DNA from: DASXMX01 sp036794395
GTDB lineage: Bacteria > Planctomycetota > Phycisphaerae > Tepidisphaerales > Tepidisphaeraceae
Length of the DNA stretch: 26,542 nt
Direction: 5' to 3'
NCBI GenBank assembly: GCA_036794395.1
Contig: DAIRGS010000063.1
Location: forward strand, 1 to 26,542
A model generated the notes under the pieces. It did no database searches. It was not told the DNA's origin and saw only the letters and a program-made list of their open reading frames with translations. Position 1 is the first letter of the stretch; each line of letters opens with the position of its first letter. Of this stretch, positions 14,285-23,453 are shown in pieces. A program made the translations under genes and the position numbers.

Positions 14285-17242
14285 ATGCTTTGTCGCATGA
14301 ACATTCTGGCCGGGCTCCTGCTGCTTCAAAGTGCAACTTTTGGCGGCGCGGTCGCGGAGCCCGCCGCGGAGCCCACGCAAGGCGAACTCTCAACTCGGTT
14401 TACGCAATCGATTCACCCCTTTCTCGACACTTACTGCATCAACTGTCATGGCAAGCTCAAGCCCAAGGGCGACCTGGATCTCACCCCCTTCGCCACGATG
14501 GACGCGGTTGCCGCCGATCCGAAGCGGTGGCAGCTTGTGCTCGACAAGCTCAAGGCCGGGGAAATGCCGCCTGAAAAAGCGAAGAAGCAACCAGCCGCCG
14601 ACTCGCGCCAGCAGGCCGTAGACTGGATCGTCGCGATGCGCCGGTTCGAAGGCCGTCGCAATGCGGGCGATCCGGGGCCGGTCCTGGCCCGGCGTCTGAG
14701 CAACGCCGAATACGATTACACCATCCGCGATCTCACTGGCGTCGACATCCATCCCACCAAAGAGTTCCCCATTGATCCAGCCAACGAAGCCGGCTTTGAT
14801 AACTCGGGCGAATCGCTCGCCATGTCCCCGTCGCTTCTCAAGAAATACATGGAAGCCGCCCGGCTCGTCTCCGAGCACCTTGTCCTCAAGCCCGACGGCA
14901 TCGCCTTCGCGCCCTTCGCGGTGATCGACGAAACGGATCGTGACAAATACTGCGTCAACCGCATCATCGAATTTTACAAGCGCCAACCCACCAATCTGGC
15001 CGGCTACTTTCTGGCCGCCTGGCAGTTCCAAAACCGTGCAGTGCTGGGTGAGCCCAAACTCACGGTTGAACAGTTGGCCTCGCGCGAGCATCTGAGCGCC
15101 AAGTATTTGCCGGTGGTTTTCGAGACACTTACCGCTGCCGACGAGCAGACCGGCCCCATCGCCGCTCTGCAGGCGATGTGGAAAAATCTCCCTACACCCG
15201 ACGCTGCTCACGTCGACGAGGCGCGCAAGGGCTGCGAGCAGATGCGCGATTGGGTTATTGATCTTCGCAAGAAAGTTCGCCCCGAATTCAAGAATCTCGC
15301 CTTGCGCGGGATGAATCCCGGCAGCCAGCCGCTGGTGCTCTGGAAAGACCATCAATATGCCAACACGCGCTTCGATTACGCGCCGGGCTCGGCACTGAAA
15401 CTCAAGACCGACAAGCTGGGCGGCGAGGCCATGGCCATCCCCGCCGAGCAGCCCGCGCGCGATCAATTTGAAGCATCATTCAAGAAATTCTGCACTGTCT
15501 TCCCCGATACATTTGTCGTTACCGAACGCGCCAGGATGTATCTCGACCCGGAAAAGGAAAAGCTGCTCACCGGCCGCCTGCTCAGTGCCGGCTTTCACAG
15601 TCAGATGGGCTACTTCCGCGACGATGCCCCGCTGGTTCAGCTCATTCTCAACCAAGACCAGCGGCGCGAGATTGATACGCTTTGGCACGAGCTCGATTTT
15701 ATCGCCGATGTCCCCCGCCGGACGTTTCAGGGCATGATGTGGTTTGAGCGAAGCGATTCGAGCTTCATGCGGAGCACAGAATTTGATTTCGCCCGCGCCG
15801 AAGAACGCGGCCTGCTCTCGGAATCCAACCTTAAAAAGCTGGAAGACCTGTTCATCGCCAAAGCCTCCAAAGCTACGACCAACGCGGTCGTCCTTCAGGC
15901 GGTTAAGGATTATTTCGAAGACATTAACCGCGTGTCGCGCGGGCTCGATCGCGATCGCCTTGCCGCGGAGCCGACGCATGTCGCCGCGCTTCAGGATTTT
16001 GCCCAGCGAGCCTATCGCCGTCCGCTGACGGCTGCCGAGCGGGAAGACCTCGCCACGTTCTATCGCGGGTTGCGATCTGACGAGCACCTTGATCACGAAG
16101 AAGCCATCCGCGATACGCTGGTGAGCATCCTGATGTCGCCTTACTTCTGCTATCGCGTGAATGCTTCGGAGCCGGGGCAGGGGTTTCATCCGCTGAGTAA
16201 CTACGAATTGGCGAGCCGGTTGAGTTATTTCCTGTGGTCGAGCATGCCCGACAAGGAGTTGCTGGCTCATGCCGCGGCGGGCGATCTAAAAGATCCTCAG
16301 GTGCTGCTTTCGCAAACGCATCGCATGATGCAGGATCGTCGGGTTCACGATTTTGCCACCGAATTTGCCGGAAACTGGCTGGACTTCCGCCGGTTCGAAG
16401 AACATAACGGCGTCGATCGCGAGCGGTTCAAATCCTTCGATAACGATCTCCGCGAAGCCATGTACCAGGAGCCGATCCGGTTCTTCCATCATGTCGTCGA
16501 ATCCGACGCCTCAGTTCTCGATTTCCTGTATGGCGATTACACCTTCGTGAACGCCACGCTCGCCCGTCATTATGGAATGCCCGTTCCCGACGGCGCCCCG
16601 GACAAATGGGTTCGCATCGATCACGCCCGCCAATACGAACGCGGCGGCCTGCTGCCGATGGCCGTGTTTCTCACCAAAAACGCGCCCGGCCTGCGCACCA
16701 GCCCCGTCAAACGCGGCTACTGGGTCGTGAAGCGCATGCTGGGCGAAGTGATTCCGCCGCCGCCGGCGGATGTTCCCGCTCTTCCTCCTGATGAATCGAA
16801 GCTGGGCGACCTTACGCTCCCTCAAACGCTGGCTCGCCATCGCGAAGATAAATCCTGCGCAACCTGCCACGAACACTTTGATGCCATGGGTCTTGCGTTC
16901 GAAGGCTACGGCCCCATCGGCGAACTTCGAAAGCTCGACCTCGGCGGTAAGCCGGTTGAAAACCACGTGACGTTTCGAGATGGATCGCAAGGCACCGGGC
17001 TCGATGGTTTGATGAAATATGTTCGCGATCGGCGCCAGGCCGATTTCCTGGATAACCTCTGCCGCAAGCTGCTGGCCGAGGCGCTGGGGCGATCGCTGAT
17101 GCTGTCAGACGATCCGCTCATCGAACAAATGCGCGGCAAACTTGCGGCAAATCAGTATCGTTTCAGCACGCTCGTGGATTCCATCGTCACCAGCCCGCAG
17201 TTCCGCAACAAACGCGCCCAGGGCGCGCTGGCCAAGGGATAA
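14285..17242 (+). CDS. DUF1592-family protein with planctomycete cytochrome c-like domains
   Basis: The 985-residue exported protein has the canonical planctomycete module order. It begins with a signal peptide (about 1-24) and a PSCyt1-like heme domain with C51-I-N-C-H55. DUF1587 (about 136-199; RRLSNAEYDYTIRDLTG) comes next, then a long middle region. DUF1595 follows (RRPLTAAEREDLATFYRGL), then DUF1592 (LSNYELASRLSYFLWSSMP). DUF1588 (GYWVVKRMLGEVIPPPPADV) carries a second CxxCH at C858-A-T-C-H862, and DUF1585 (LAEALGRSLMLSDDPLI) closes the protein. It is presumed periplasmic and redox-active, with unknown substrate. It is followed after 5 bp by the DUF1552 gene, a pairing conserved in the phylum. 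ATG 14300 is an alternative start. Confidence 0.93.
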   Translation: MLCRMNILAGLLLLQSATFGGAVAEPAAEPTQGELSTRFTQSIHPFLDTYCINCHGKLKPKGDLDLTPFATMDAVAADPKRWQLVLDKLKAGEMPPEKAKKQPAADSRQQAVDWIVAMRRFEGRRNAGDPGPVLARRLSNAEYDYTIRDLTGVDIHPTKEFPIDPANEAGFDNSGESLAMSPSLLKKYMEAARLVSEHLVLKPDGIAFAPFAVIDETDRDKYCVNRIIEFYKRQPTNLAGYFLAAWQFQNRAVLGEPKLTVEQLASREHLSAKYLPVVFETLTAADEQTGPIAALQAMWKNLPTPDAAHVDEARKGCEQMRDWVIDLRKKVRPEFKNLALRGMNPGSQPLVLWKDHQYANTRFDYAPGSALKLKTDKLGGEAMAIPAEQPARDQFEASFKKFCTVFPDTFVVTERARMYLDPEKEKLLTGRLLSAGFHSQMGYFRDDAPLVQLILNQDQRREIDTLWHELDFIADVPRRTFQGMMWFERSDSSFMRSTEFDFARAEERGLLSESNLKKLEDLFIAKASKATTNAVVLQAVKDYFEDINRVSRGLDRDRLAAEPTHVAALQDFAQRAYRRPLTAAEREDLATFYRGLRSDEHLDHEEAIRDTLVSILMSPYFCYRVNASEPGQGFHPLSNYELASRLSYFLWSSMPDKELLAHAAAGDLKDPQVLLSQTHRMMQDRRVHDFATEFAGNWLDFRRFEEHNGVDRERFKSFDNDLREAMYQEPIRFFHHVVESDASVLDFLYGDYTFVNATLARHYGMPVPDGAPDKWVRIDHARQYERGGLLPMAVFLTKNAPGLRTSPVKRGYWVVKRMLGEVIPPPPADVPALPPDESKLGDLTLPQTLARHREDKSCATCHEHFDAMGLAFEGYGPIGELRKLDLGGKPVENHVTFRDGSQGTGLDGLMKYVRDRRQADFLDNLCRKLLAEALGRSLMLSDDPLIEQMRGKLAANQYRFSTLVDSIVTSPQFRNKRAQGALAKG

Positions 17243-17247
17243 AAGTC

Positions 17248-18603
17248 ATGAACGATCGAAAGAAAGCCCGTCAACATCGCATCTCCCGCCGCACCATGCT
17301 TCGCGGCGCGGGCGTTGTCATGGCGCTGCCCTGGCTCGAATCCATTCCCGTATTTGGTGCTGACATTGCCCCAGGCGCCACTTCCGGCGCGGCGGCCAAC
17401 CTCGCGCCCAAGCGTTTCGCTGCCCTGTTCATGGCAAATGGCATCAACGCTCTCCACTGGACCGCCAAAGGTGACGGCGCCGACATGGTGCTGGGCAAGA
17501 CCCTCGCCCCGATGGAGAAGCTCAAAACCAAGATGAACTTCATCACCGGCTTGTTCAATAAAGCCGCGACGGGCGTCGGCATCCATCCGGGCCAGACGGG
17601 TAATCTTCTCTCGGGCGCTCAACTGCAAAAAGGAGCCGAGTTGCGTGGCGGCACCAGCATGGATCAGGTACTGGCCGCTCGTTTAGGCGAGCAAACCATC
17701 CAGCCCAGCATGGTCCTGGGCTGCGAGCAACCCGTCACGGGCTATCACGAGACCAATTTCTCAATGGCCTACAGCTCGCACATTTCCTGGCAGAGCGCCA
17801 CCTCGCCGGTCCCCCTTGAGGAATACCCGTCGCTCGCCTTCGACAGCCTCTTCGACAATCATGGCTCTCAGCGCAACAAGAGCATCCTCGACCGCGTTCG
17901 CCAGCAGGCCACCACGCTCAGCCAGCAGGTCAGTTCCAGCGACAAAGCCAAGCTGGACGAATACCTCACCAGCGTCCGCTCCGTCGAGCAGCGCATCGAG
18001 TCCACCCGCGAAATCCGCGACAAGGCCGAAGCCAACGCCAAAGATCGCGGCAAGCCCATGGTCGCCATGAAGCGCCCGGACAACGGCCTGCCCGAAGACA
18101 TCCGCGAGCACATGAAGCTCATGTGCGATATCGTCGCGCTCGGCTTCCAGACCGACAAAACCCGCATCGCCACCCTGTTACTCTGCCGGGATATTTCGGG
18201 CCTGTGCTATCCGTTCCTGGATGTGAAGGTGTCCCATCACCCCGCTTCACATAACGATAAGTCCGATGCCTACGAACGTATTTGCCGGTATTACGTCGGC
18301 CACTTCGCGTATCTGGCCGAGAAGCTTGATGCGATGATCGAGGGCGAAAGCACCGTTCTCGACAATTCGTGCATCATGTTCATGTCCAACATGTGGTCCG
18401 GCAGCCAGCACGACTCGACCAAGCTTCCGATCCTCACCGCCGGTGGCTTGGGCGGCACCCTCAAAACCGGGCGCGTGCTTGACTACCTGGATAAGGGCAA
18501 CGAGAACCGAAAAATGTGCAGCCTCTACCTTTCCCTGATGGACAAAATGGACGTCAAGCTCGACCGGTTTGGCGATGCGGATACGCGCCTCGCTCAAATC
18601 TAA
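17248..18603 (+). CDS. DUF1552 family Tat-exported protein
   Basis: This is the usual partner of DUF1592 proteins. It starts with a twin-arginine type leader (ISRRTMLRGAGVVMALPWL, Arg14-Arg15) and continues as the DUF1552 domain. Recognisable segments are FAALFMANGINALHW, LNFITGL-like KMNFITGLFNKAA, HPGQTGNLLSGA, and GFQTDKTRIATLL. SHHPASHNDKSD and NMWSGSQHD, with conserved His and Asp residues, follow. DUF1552 proteins belong to the alkaline-phosphatase/sulfatase-like fold group and are uncharacterised. The gene is 5 bp from the DUF1592 stop, so the two are cotranscribed. Length (451 residues) is typical. Confidence 0.93.
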   Translation: MNDRKKARQHRISRRTMLRGAGVVMALPWLESIPVFGADIAPGATSGAAANLAPKRFAALFMANGINALHWTAKGDGADMVLGKTLAPMEKLKTKMNFITGLFNKAATGVGIHPGQTGNLLSGAQLQKGAELRGGTSMDQVLAARLGEQTIQPSMVLGCEQPVTGYHETNFSMAYSSHISWQSATSPVPLEEYPSLAFDSLFDNHGSQRNKSILDRVRQQATTLSQQVSSSDKAKLDEYLTSVRSVEQRIESTREIRDKAEANAKDRGKPMVAMKRPDNGLPEDIREHMKLMCDIVALGFQTDKTRIATLLLCRDISGLCYPFLDVKVSHHPASHNDKSDAYERICRYYVGHFAYLAEKLDAMIEGESTVLDNSCIMFMSNMWSGSQHDSTKLPILTAGGLGGTLKTGRVLDYLDKGNENRKMCSLYLSLMDKMDVKLDRFGDADTRLAQI

Positions 18604-18838
18604 GCTGGCCCATCCGAGCTCTTGCGGTGTCCTAATTTCACCAGCTTGCAGCGCAATCGTTGTGTAACCGCCGATTTCCTGCCGCCGCTTCAGTGTGGGG
18701 TTCGCTTTCACACTGATTCGCGCCGCATAATATTTATTTTGTCCCGAACTCTCCGCAGGATTGTCCGTACATGTCCGTCTGTCAGTTTTTCTCGTATTTT
18801 CCCGTCTCATTCTTGCCCAACACAATTGTGAAAAAAGT

Positions 18839-18928
18839 ATGACAACCATGACAGCCTGATATATTTGTCAATTTCACAAGATCCCGCCTGCCAAATTGCC
18901 TGATCGTTAAATATTCGCAACCGATCAG
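18839..18928. promoter_or_regulatory. Possible regulatory motifs in the AT-rich leader of the LEPR-XLL gene
   Basis: The 554-bp gap 18604-19157 carries no supported gene. Within it are two direct ATGACA copies (18839-18844, 18848-18853), a facing TTGTCA (18865-18870), and a perfect 7-bp inverted repeat CTGATCG/CGATCAG with a 15-nt spacer (18900-18906, 18922-18928). The region is AT-rich compared with its surroundings. These could be operator sites for the gene at 19158; the short lengths allow chance. Confidence 0.3.
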
Positions 18929-19157
18929 TCACAACTAAAAAAAATTTGAGAATCTGCAAGTTCAATCAGAGCATCGCTCTATTGCCTGTCCTAGGATTCC
19001 GCCCCTGAAAGTTCCGCCCCGTGGCTCGGTGTTCGCTTTACCTCTTGGCGAAAGATTGCGGATGGCAGCATCGGTGCCTGTTCACGAATCCGTCATCCCG
19101 GCTTCGTGCATGGTGAACTAACTGCGGAAAAAGTAGACGACCTAGAGGATATGAATA

Positions 19158-20942
19158 ATGCAACTTAAGAAAAGACCACGAAAGATCGCAAAGCTTATTG
19201 AGGCCCTTGAGCCACGCCTGTTCCTATCCGCGGTTCCCACCCCCGCGCATGTCGTCATCGTTGTGGAAGAGAATTCCTCGTACAACGAAATCATCGGTAA
19301 CTCCAGTGCGCCATACATCAACTCGCTGGCGCAGCAAGGCGCCAACTTCACGCAGTCTTTCGCGGTCACTCATCCCAGCCAGCCGAATTACCTGGCGATT
19401 TTCTCGGGTTCCGATCAAGGCGTGACTGATGACAATGGCCCAATTTCCTTCTCGGGTTCCAATCTCCGCTCAACGCTGGCCGCCGCGGGAAAAACCTTTG
19501 CCGGATACTCCGAAGATCTGCCTTCAACGGGCTCAACCGTTCTGACCAGCGGAGCGTACGCCCGCAAGCACAATCCCTGGTCAGACTTCACCAACGTGCC
19601 GCCATCGGAAAATATGCCGTTCTCCTCATTCCCAACGAATTACGATTCGCTGCCCACCGTGTCCTTCGTCGTGCCGAATTTAAATAACGACATGCACGAT
19701 GGCACCGTGGGACAGGCCGATACCTGGCTCCAATCCAACATCGGCGGCTACGCAACCTGGGCCAAAACGCACAACAGTCTCCTGATCGTTACGTGGGACG
19801 AAGACGACGGCAGCCAATCGAACCAGATCCCCACAATCTTTTACGGCCAGCCCGTCGTCACAGGCCGCTATTCTGAATCCATCGACCATTACAGCGTCCT
19901 CCGCACGATCGAAGACATGTACGGAGCTACACCCGTCGGTAATAGCGCGTCATCGAGCCCAATCACCGATGTCTGGCAAACCACCCTCGCGCAGTCCAAC
20001 ACAATCACCGGCACGAGCGCCGTCGATTCCATCACGATTACGCAGGATGCGGATCACCAGCATATTGACTGGACAATGGGCACCACGTCCGCCCAACTCC
20101 TGATTTCCGATGCGCAAGGCCTCACGATCAACGGAAACGGCGGCACAGACCAGATCACCCTTAATTACACCAATGGAAACCCCCTCCCCGCCAGAATGAA
20201 TCTCGCCGGCACGTTCAAAGTGACCGGCCTGCAAGGCTCAACGCCTCTGGCCGGCACAACCCTGGACATCAATTCCAGCACCGTTTACTTCAACTACGCC
20301 GGCACCACCACACCCGTATCAACCCTGCGCGCCGCCCTGGTTGCCGGATACAACGGTGGCACTTGGACCGGTGTCGCAACATCAACCACCGGTGTTATTA
20401 CCTCCTCCGCCGCACGGGCCAATCCCATGCTCACCACGGCCATAGGCTGGGTTGACTCCGCCGACAACACCGGCTTCAACACCGTTGCCAACTCTGTCGA
20501 ACTTAAATACACCCTATCGGGCGACACCAACCTCGACGGCACAGTAAACGCCACCGACTACAACCGTCTGGTCACCAACTACAAATCAAATCTTCCCCCC
20601 ACCTTCGCCTGGGACCAGGGCGACTTCAATTACGACCGAGCCGTGCTATTCGCAGATTTCGCCATGCTTGCAGCAAACTACAATTTGAACGTAAGCAGCC
20701 TTGCCACGGCAGCCATCGCCGCCAATACCACTACAACTACCGCCGCGGCCGTTGCCGCTCCCGCATCCTTGGTTGACCCCGCAACTTCGACCCCCGCGCC
20801 GACCGCGAACCCAACCTCCGCCGGAACATCTTTGGCGAACACTACGACAGATAACGCCTGGACCGACGTATCGCGTTCCGGCCGCTCTACCCGCTCGTGG
20901 CTCACAAGAAACGATCGTTATTCAGGAATTTCGCGGCACTAA
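19158..20942 (+). CDS. LEPR-XLL phosphoesterase with dockerin domain
   Basis: This 594-residue surface or secreted protein has an N-terminal basic segment and the LEPR-XLL motif (ALEPRLFLSA, about 16-25), a planctomycete sorting-type signature. A phosphoesterase/acid-phosphatase domain (about 29-275) follows: HVVIVVEENSSYNEIIGNS, THPSQPNYLAIFSGS, KHNPWSDF, VPNLNNDMHDGT and SLLIVTWDEDDG. A beta-rich linker is next. A type I dockerin lies at about 455-516, with the calcium loop GDTNLDGTVNATDYNRL and a second, degenerate loop GDFNYDRAVLFADFAML. A Thr/Ala/Pro-rich tail ends in basic residues. The enzyme probably releases phosphate outside the cell. GAGG lies about 9 nt before ATG 19158. It is monocistronic. 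Confidence 0.9.
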   Translation: MQLKKRPRKIAKLIEALEPRLFLSAVPTPAHVVIVVEENSSYNEIIGNSSAPYINSLAQQGANFTQSFAVTHPSQPNYLAIFSGSDQGVTDDNGPISFSGSNLRSTLAAAGKTFAGYSEDLPSTGSTVLTSGAYARKHNPWSDFTNVPPSENMPFSSFPTNYDSLPTVSFVVPNLNNDMHDGTVGQADTWLQSNIGGYATWAKTHNSLLIVTWDEDDGSQSNQIPTIFYGQPVVTGRYSESIDHYSVLRTIEDMYGATPVGNSASSSPITDVWQTTLAQSNTITGTSAVDSITITQDADHQHIDWTMGTTSAQLLISDAQGLTINGNGGTDQITLNYTNGNPLPARMNLAGTFKVTGLQGSTPLAGTTLDINSSTVYFNYAGTTTPVSTLRAALVAGYNGGTWTGVATSTTGVITSSAARANPMLTTAIGWVDSADNTGFNTVANSVELKYTLSGDTNLDGTVNATDYNRLVTNYKSNLPPTFAWDQGDFNYDRAVLFADFAMLAANYNLNVSSLATAAIAANTTTTTAAAVAAPASLVDPATSTPAPTANPTSAGTSLANTTTDNAWTDVSRSGRSTRSWLTRNDRYSGISRH

Positions 20943-20954
20943 CGCCCAGGACGC

Positions 20955-21689
20955 CTACCACAATTCGTCTTTCTCATACCCCGCCTGGATGAGGATCCGT
21001 CCATAATGCAGCTTGAAAAGCTTCTTCAATCTCGGACAAAAATGATTCTTCCAATCCCCCGCCAGCCCCTTGCGCAAATGTGATTTCACGTTTTCCCGCC
21101 CAAACCGCCACCACGTTTTCCGCTCAAAACTGTTTCGGGCGACAATCGCCTTGCGTCGCTGCTCGGTCAGATCCAATTGGCAGAAATCGAACATCCGCCC
21201 GAATTCCCCGTGCTGATCCGCCCGCAGATCCTCGTACCGAAAGATCCGCGCCCCCGCGTCGATCCAGCTCTGCTGGATAACCACCCCATCCCGCAAATGA
21301 TTCGAAATCACCAGTGCCAGCCCATCGGTCATACTTAACCTCTGAAGAATCTTTCGCGAAGCGCTCACCGAATCATCATCGAGCGAGTGGGAATACTTGT
21401 GACTGAAGTACCACGACACCGCCGTGTCGCGCAAATCGCGAATCACCACAAACGTCCGCTGGGCCCTCTCCTCCGGCACAACCTCGCGAAACTTCTGATG
21501 CGTCTCATACACCGGCGTATAAACCCCGCCCTCGACAATCGGCGTCTTGGCAAACCACTGCGGATCATGGTCCGGCGAACTCACCCGCCCCGGTGCCGCC
21601 GCCGCCAATACAGCGCGCACCCACTGCGACCCGGCCTTCCAATGCGTCACATGAAAAATCGGCGGGTTGCTCATGGCATCACGCGGCAT
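20955..21689 (-). CDS. Sulfotransferase domain protein
   Basis: The second PAPS-dependent sulfotransferase of the window has 244 residues. The 5'-phosphosulfate loop is HWKAGSQWVRAVL near the N-terminus. The 3'-phosphate segment is VVIRDLRDTAVSWYFSHKY at about 80-98, and FRYEDLRAD is near 150. The C-terminal part (HLRKGLAGDWKNHF) fits the family's substrate-loop region, where KGxxGDWKN is typical. ATG 21689 directly follows the acyltransferase stop; ATG 21674 (MSNPPIFHVTHW) is an equally likely start. It is the last gene of a three-gene minus-strand operon. It is distinct in sequence from the sulfotransferase at 1478. The acceptor is unknown, but the acyltransferase neighbour suggests a surface polysaccharide. 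Confidence 0.9.
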   Translation of the reverse strand: MPRDAMSNPPIFHVTHWKAGSQWVRAVLAAAAPGRVSSPDHDPQWFAKTPIVEGGVYTPVYETHQKFREVVPEERAQRTFVVIRDLRDTAVSWYFSHKYSHSLDDDSVSASRKILQRLSMTDGLALVISNHLRDGVVIQQSWIDAGARIFRYEDLRADQHGEFGRMFDFCQLDLTEQRRKAIVARNSFERKTWWRFGRENVKSHLRKGLAGDWKNHFCPRLKKLFKLHYGRILIQAGYEKDELW

Positions 21690-22091
21690 TCATCGCAAAT
21701 ACCACGTGACTTTCGCCGGCCGCCCCTCAACAACCGCGTTGGCAGGCACATCGCCTTGCACGACACTTTCCCCGCACACCATTGCCCCGGCGCCAACATG
21801 CGCTCCGGGGCGAAGCGCCGCATTCTCGCCAATCCACGCGCCCGCTTCGATCGTCACATCATGGCCCTCTTCCGCTATGATGCGGACTCCCGGCCCGAGA
21901 ATCACATCGTCCCCAAGCGTGATAATTCCGTCATCCACCAGCTCACAACCGGCCGAAATAAAAACGCCCTGGCCCAAGCGAACTCGGTCACCACGTTTGC
22001 ACGAGATCGCACCTTGCAATCGCAATCTGCCCTCAGCCATGTTCACAAGGTAAAGCTGCGTCGATACACGTGCAATGAACGCTACAACCAC
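21690..22091 (-). CDS. Hexapeptide-repeat (left-handed beta-helix) acyltransferase
   Basis: The product contains hexapeptide turns in series: LGDDVILGPGVRII, VTIEAGAWIGENAALRPGAHVGAGAMV, and the family's C-terminal VPANAVVEGRPAKV. Such enzymes acetylate sugars as trimers. GTG 22091 lies within the end of the upstream gene (10-nt overlap); ATG 22040 (MAEGRLRLQG) is a plausible shorter start, without a clear ribosome site. The stop touches the start of the sulfotransferase with no gap, so the two are translationally linked. It probably decorates a cell-surface glycan together with the sulfotransferase. Confidence 0.87.
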   Translation of the reverse strand: MVVAFIARVSTQLYLVNMAEGRLRLQGAISCKRGDRVRLGQGVFISAGCELVDDGIITLGDDVILGPGVRIIAEEGHDVTIEAGAWIGENAALRPGAHVGAGAMVCGESVVQGDVPANAVVEGRPAKVTWYLR

Positions 22092-22579
22092 GTTTCAATC
22101 GGCCGCGCCAGCGCCCGAAAATCTTCGGCCGGAAGCGAAACCGTTTCCCACTTGGCCGAGCGCCGCCGCATGTGGTTCCGGTATTCCGATAGGTCGATCG
22201 CCATCAGCAGATACCACCGATTCCGGTGCATATACATGCCCGGCTCAGGGTGCAGCGGCGCATCAATCCAATACACAAACGTCAGCAGCGCCTTATACCC
22301 ATCGCCGAACACCTGCTCCCACTGCATCAGATCGTTCACATCCTGCTCGGTCGCCCAGGTTTCAAATCCCTTTCGCCCCGTGCGATTGCGAAGCTGCCGG
22401 CCTTTCACATCAATCAGCAGGTTCGGCCCCGTCTTGCTGTACACCACAAAATCAAAGCTCTTGAGCTTGGCGTTGGCAAAGAGCGCTTTCTTCGCCTCAT
22501 CCACCGCCACGCACGGAATCCCGCGGTCCCTCAGGAACGCCTCAAACGCGGCTTCATAATGAACATTGCGATCAGCCAT
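22082..22579 (-). CDS. Conserved hypothetical protein with PD-(D/E)XK-like motif
   Basis: The 165-residue cytoplasmic protein carries HYEAAFEAFLRDRG (about 7-20) and, after it, SFDFVVYSKTGPNLLIDVKG (about 41-60). The spacing of Glu13, Asp43 and the Asp57-Val-Lys59 triplet fits a PD-(D/E)XK nuclease core. The rest (EPGMYMHRNRWYLLMAI) is hydrophobic but not membrane-spanning. I do not know a characterised relative. It is first in the operon with the acyltransferase and sulfotransferase. No restriction or repair partner is nearby, so a nuclease role rests only on the motif. Confidence 0.72.
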   Translation of the reverse strand: MADRNVHYEAAFEAFLRDRGIPCVAVDEAKKALFANAKLKSFDFVVYSKTGPNLLIDVKGRQLRNRTGRKGFETWATEQDVNDLMQWEQVFGDGYKALLTFVYWIDAPLHPEPGMYMHRNRWYLLMAIDLSEYRNHMRRRSAKWETVSLPAEDFRALARPIETWL

Positions 22580-22635
22580 GAAACAACCCCGCTTCCGGTC
22601 TAGCCCAATTTGTCTGACGGGCCCAAGCTGAGCAT

Positions 22636-22765
22636 GGTGGGGCGGACATTCTTGACTGCCTCGAATCGGTGAGCGGGGGCATTCTTGCCCATCCAGGTGG
22701 GGCAGACATTCTTGTCTGTCTCGAATCGGTGAGTGGGGGCATTCCTGCCCCCCGAACCGATTCGA
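22636..22765. repeat. 60-bp tandem duplication ending in a nested hairpin
   Basis: Two copies of a 60-bp unit start at 22636 and 22696, each containing GGTGGGGC(G/A)GACATTCTTG and CTCGAATCGGTGAG. The second copy ends in GGGGGCA-TTCC-TGCCCCC, enclosed by TCGAATCGGT/ACCGATTCGA (22721-22730, 22756-22765), a perfect 10-bp inverted repeat. It occupies the divergent gap between 22579 and rsmD, where no gene is seen. Confidence 0.88.
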
Positions 22766-22870
22766 AATCCGCTCCGGCCAATTTCCAATAATTCAGCGTT
22801 ACGCCCTTTATTTCCATCAGAACCCGCGATTCTAGCCGGATGCCCACGTCTTCCGCTAGATTTGAATGCA

Positions 22871-23443
22871 ATGCGCATCATTGCCGGCGAGTTTCGCGGC
22901 CGAAAGCTCCTGCCGCCCATTACCGATTCCACGCGCCCCGTGACGGATCGCGTCAAGCAATCGGTGTTCGACATCCTCACGCCGCTGCTCGAGGATGCCA
23001 TTGTCTACGACTGCTTCGCCGGCACCGGCAGCATGGGCCTCGAGTGCCTCAGCCGCGGCGCAAAACGCGTTACGTTTTTCGAATCCGAGCGCACCGCCGC
23101 CGCCCGCCTCAAATCCAACATCTCCACTCTCAAGCTCGACGATCACTGCAAAATCATCACCGGCGACCTTTTCCAATGGTTTGCCGATCCGCGCCGCACC
23201 GACCAGGCCACCCTTCTATTCCTCGATCCGCCCTACCGCTTCCTCCGCGAACGGCCGCAAGATCTCCAAACGCTTGCCGAGAATATGTCCGCCCGCCACC
23301 TGTCCTCCAACGCCACCGTCATCTTCCGCCACGACGCCGCTGACACCCTCGATCTCCCCGCTCTTCCCCCCTACGACATCCGCGACTACGGCAGCATGCG
23401 CGTCGAGTTCCTCTCCCCGCGCACGTCGCCTCAATCAAATTAA
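22871..23443 (+). CDS. rsmD: 16S rRNA (guanine(966)-N(2))-methyltransferase
   Basis: RsmD methylates G966 of 16S rRNA using S-adenosylmethionine. The 190-residue protein starts MRIIAGEFRGRKL, as usual for the family. It has the SAM-binding loop FAGTGSMGLECLSRGA (about 51-66) and the catalytic LFLDPPY motif (about 114-120). The ATG at 22871 is chosen by family alignment; the frame is open further upstream but only through repeat sequence. No Shine-Dalgarno is visible. It precedes plsY by 183 bp, which contain a dispersed repeat. Confidence 0.93.
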   Translation: MRIIAGEFRGRKLLPPITDSTRPVTDRVKQSVFDILTPLLEDAIVYDCFAGTGSMGLECLSRGAKRVTFFESERTAAARLKSNISTLKLDDHCKIITGDLFQWFADPRRTDQATLLFLDPPYRFLRERPQDLQTLAENMSARHLSSNATVIFRHDAADTLDLPALPPYDIRDYGSMRVEFLSPRTSPQSN

Positions 23444-23453
23444 CCAAGATTCC

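Noticed and set aside
14390..15466. 358-codon minus-strand reading frame
   Set aside because: It is antisense to the well-supported DUF1592 gene and lacks recognisable domains or a ribosome site.
15476..16270. 264-codon minus-strand reading frame
   Set aside because: It is also antisense within the DUF1592 gene; composition is that of a shadow frame.
22636..22765. Possible CRISPR-like repeats
   Set aside because: There are only two direct copies of a 60-bp unit, no spacers and no cas genes; it is a tandem duplication of an intergenic repeat.
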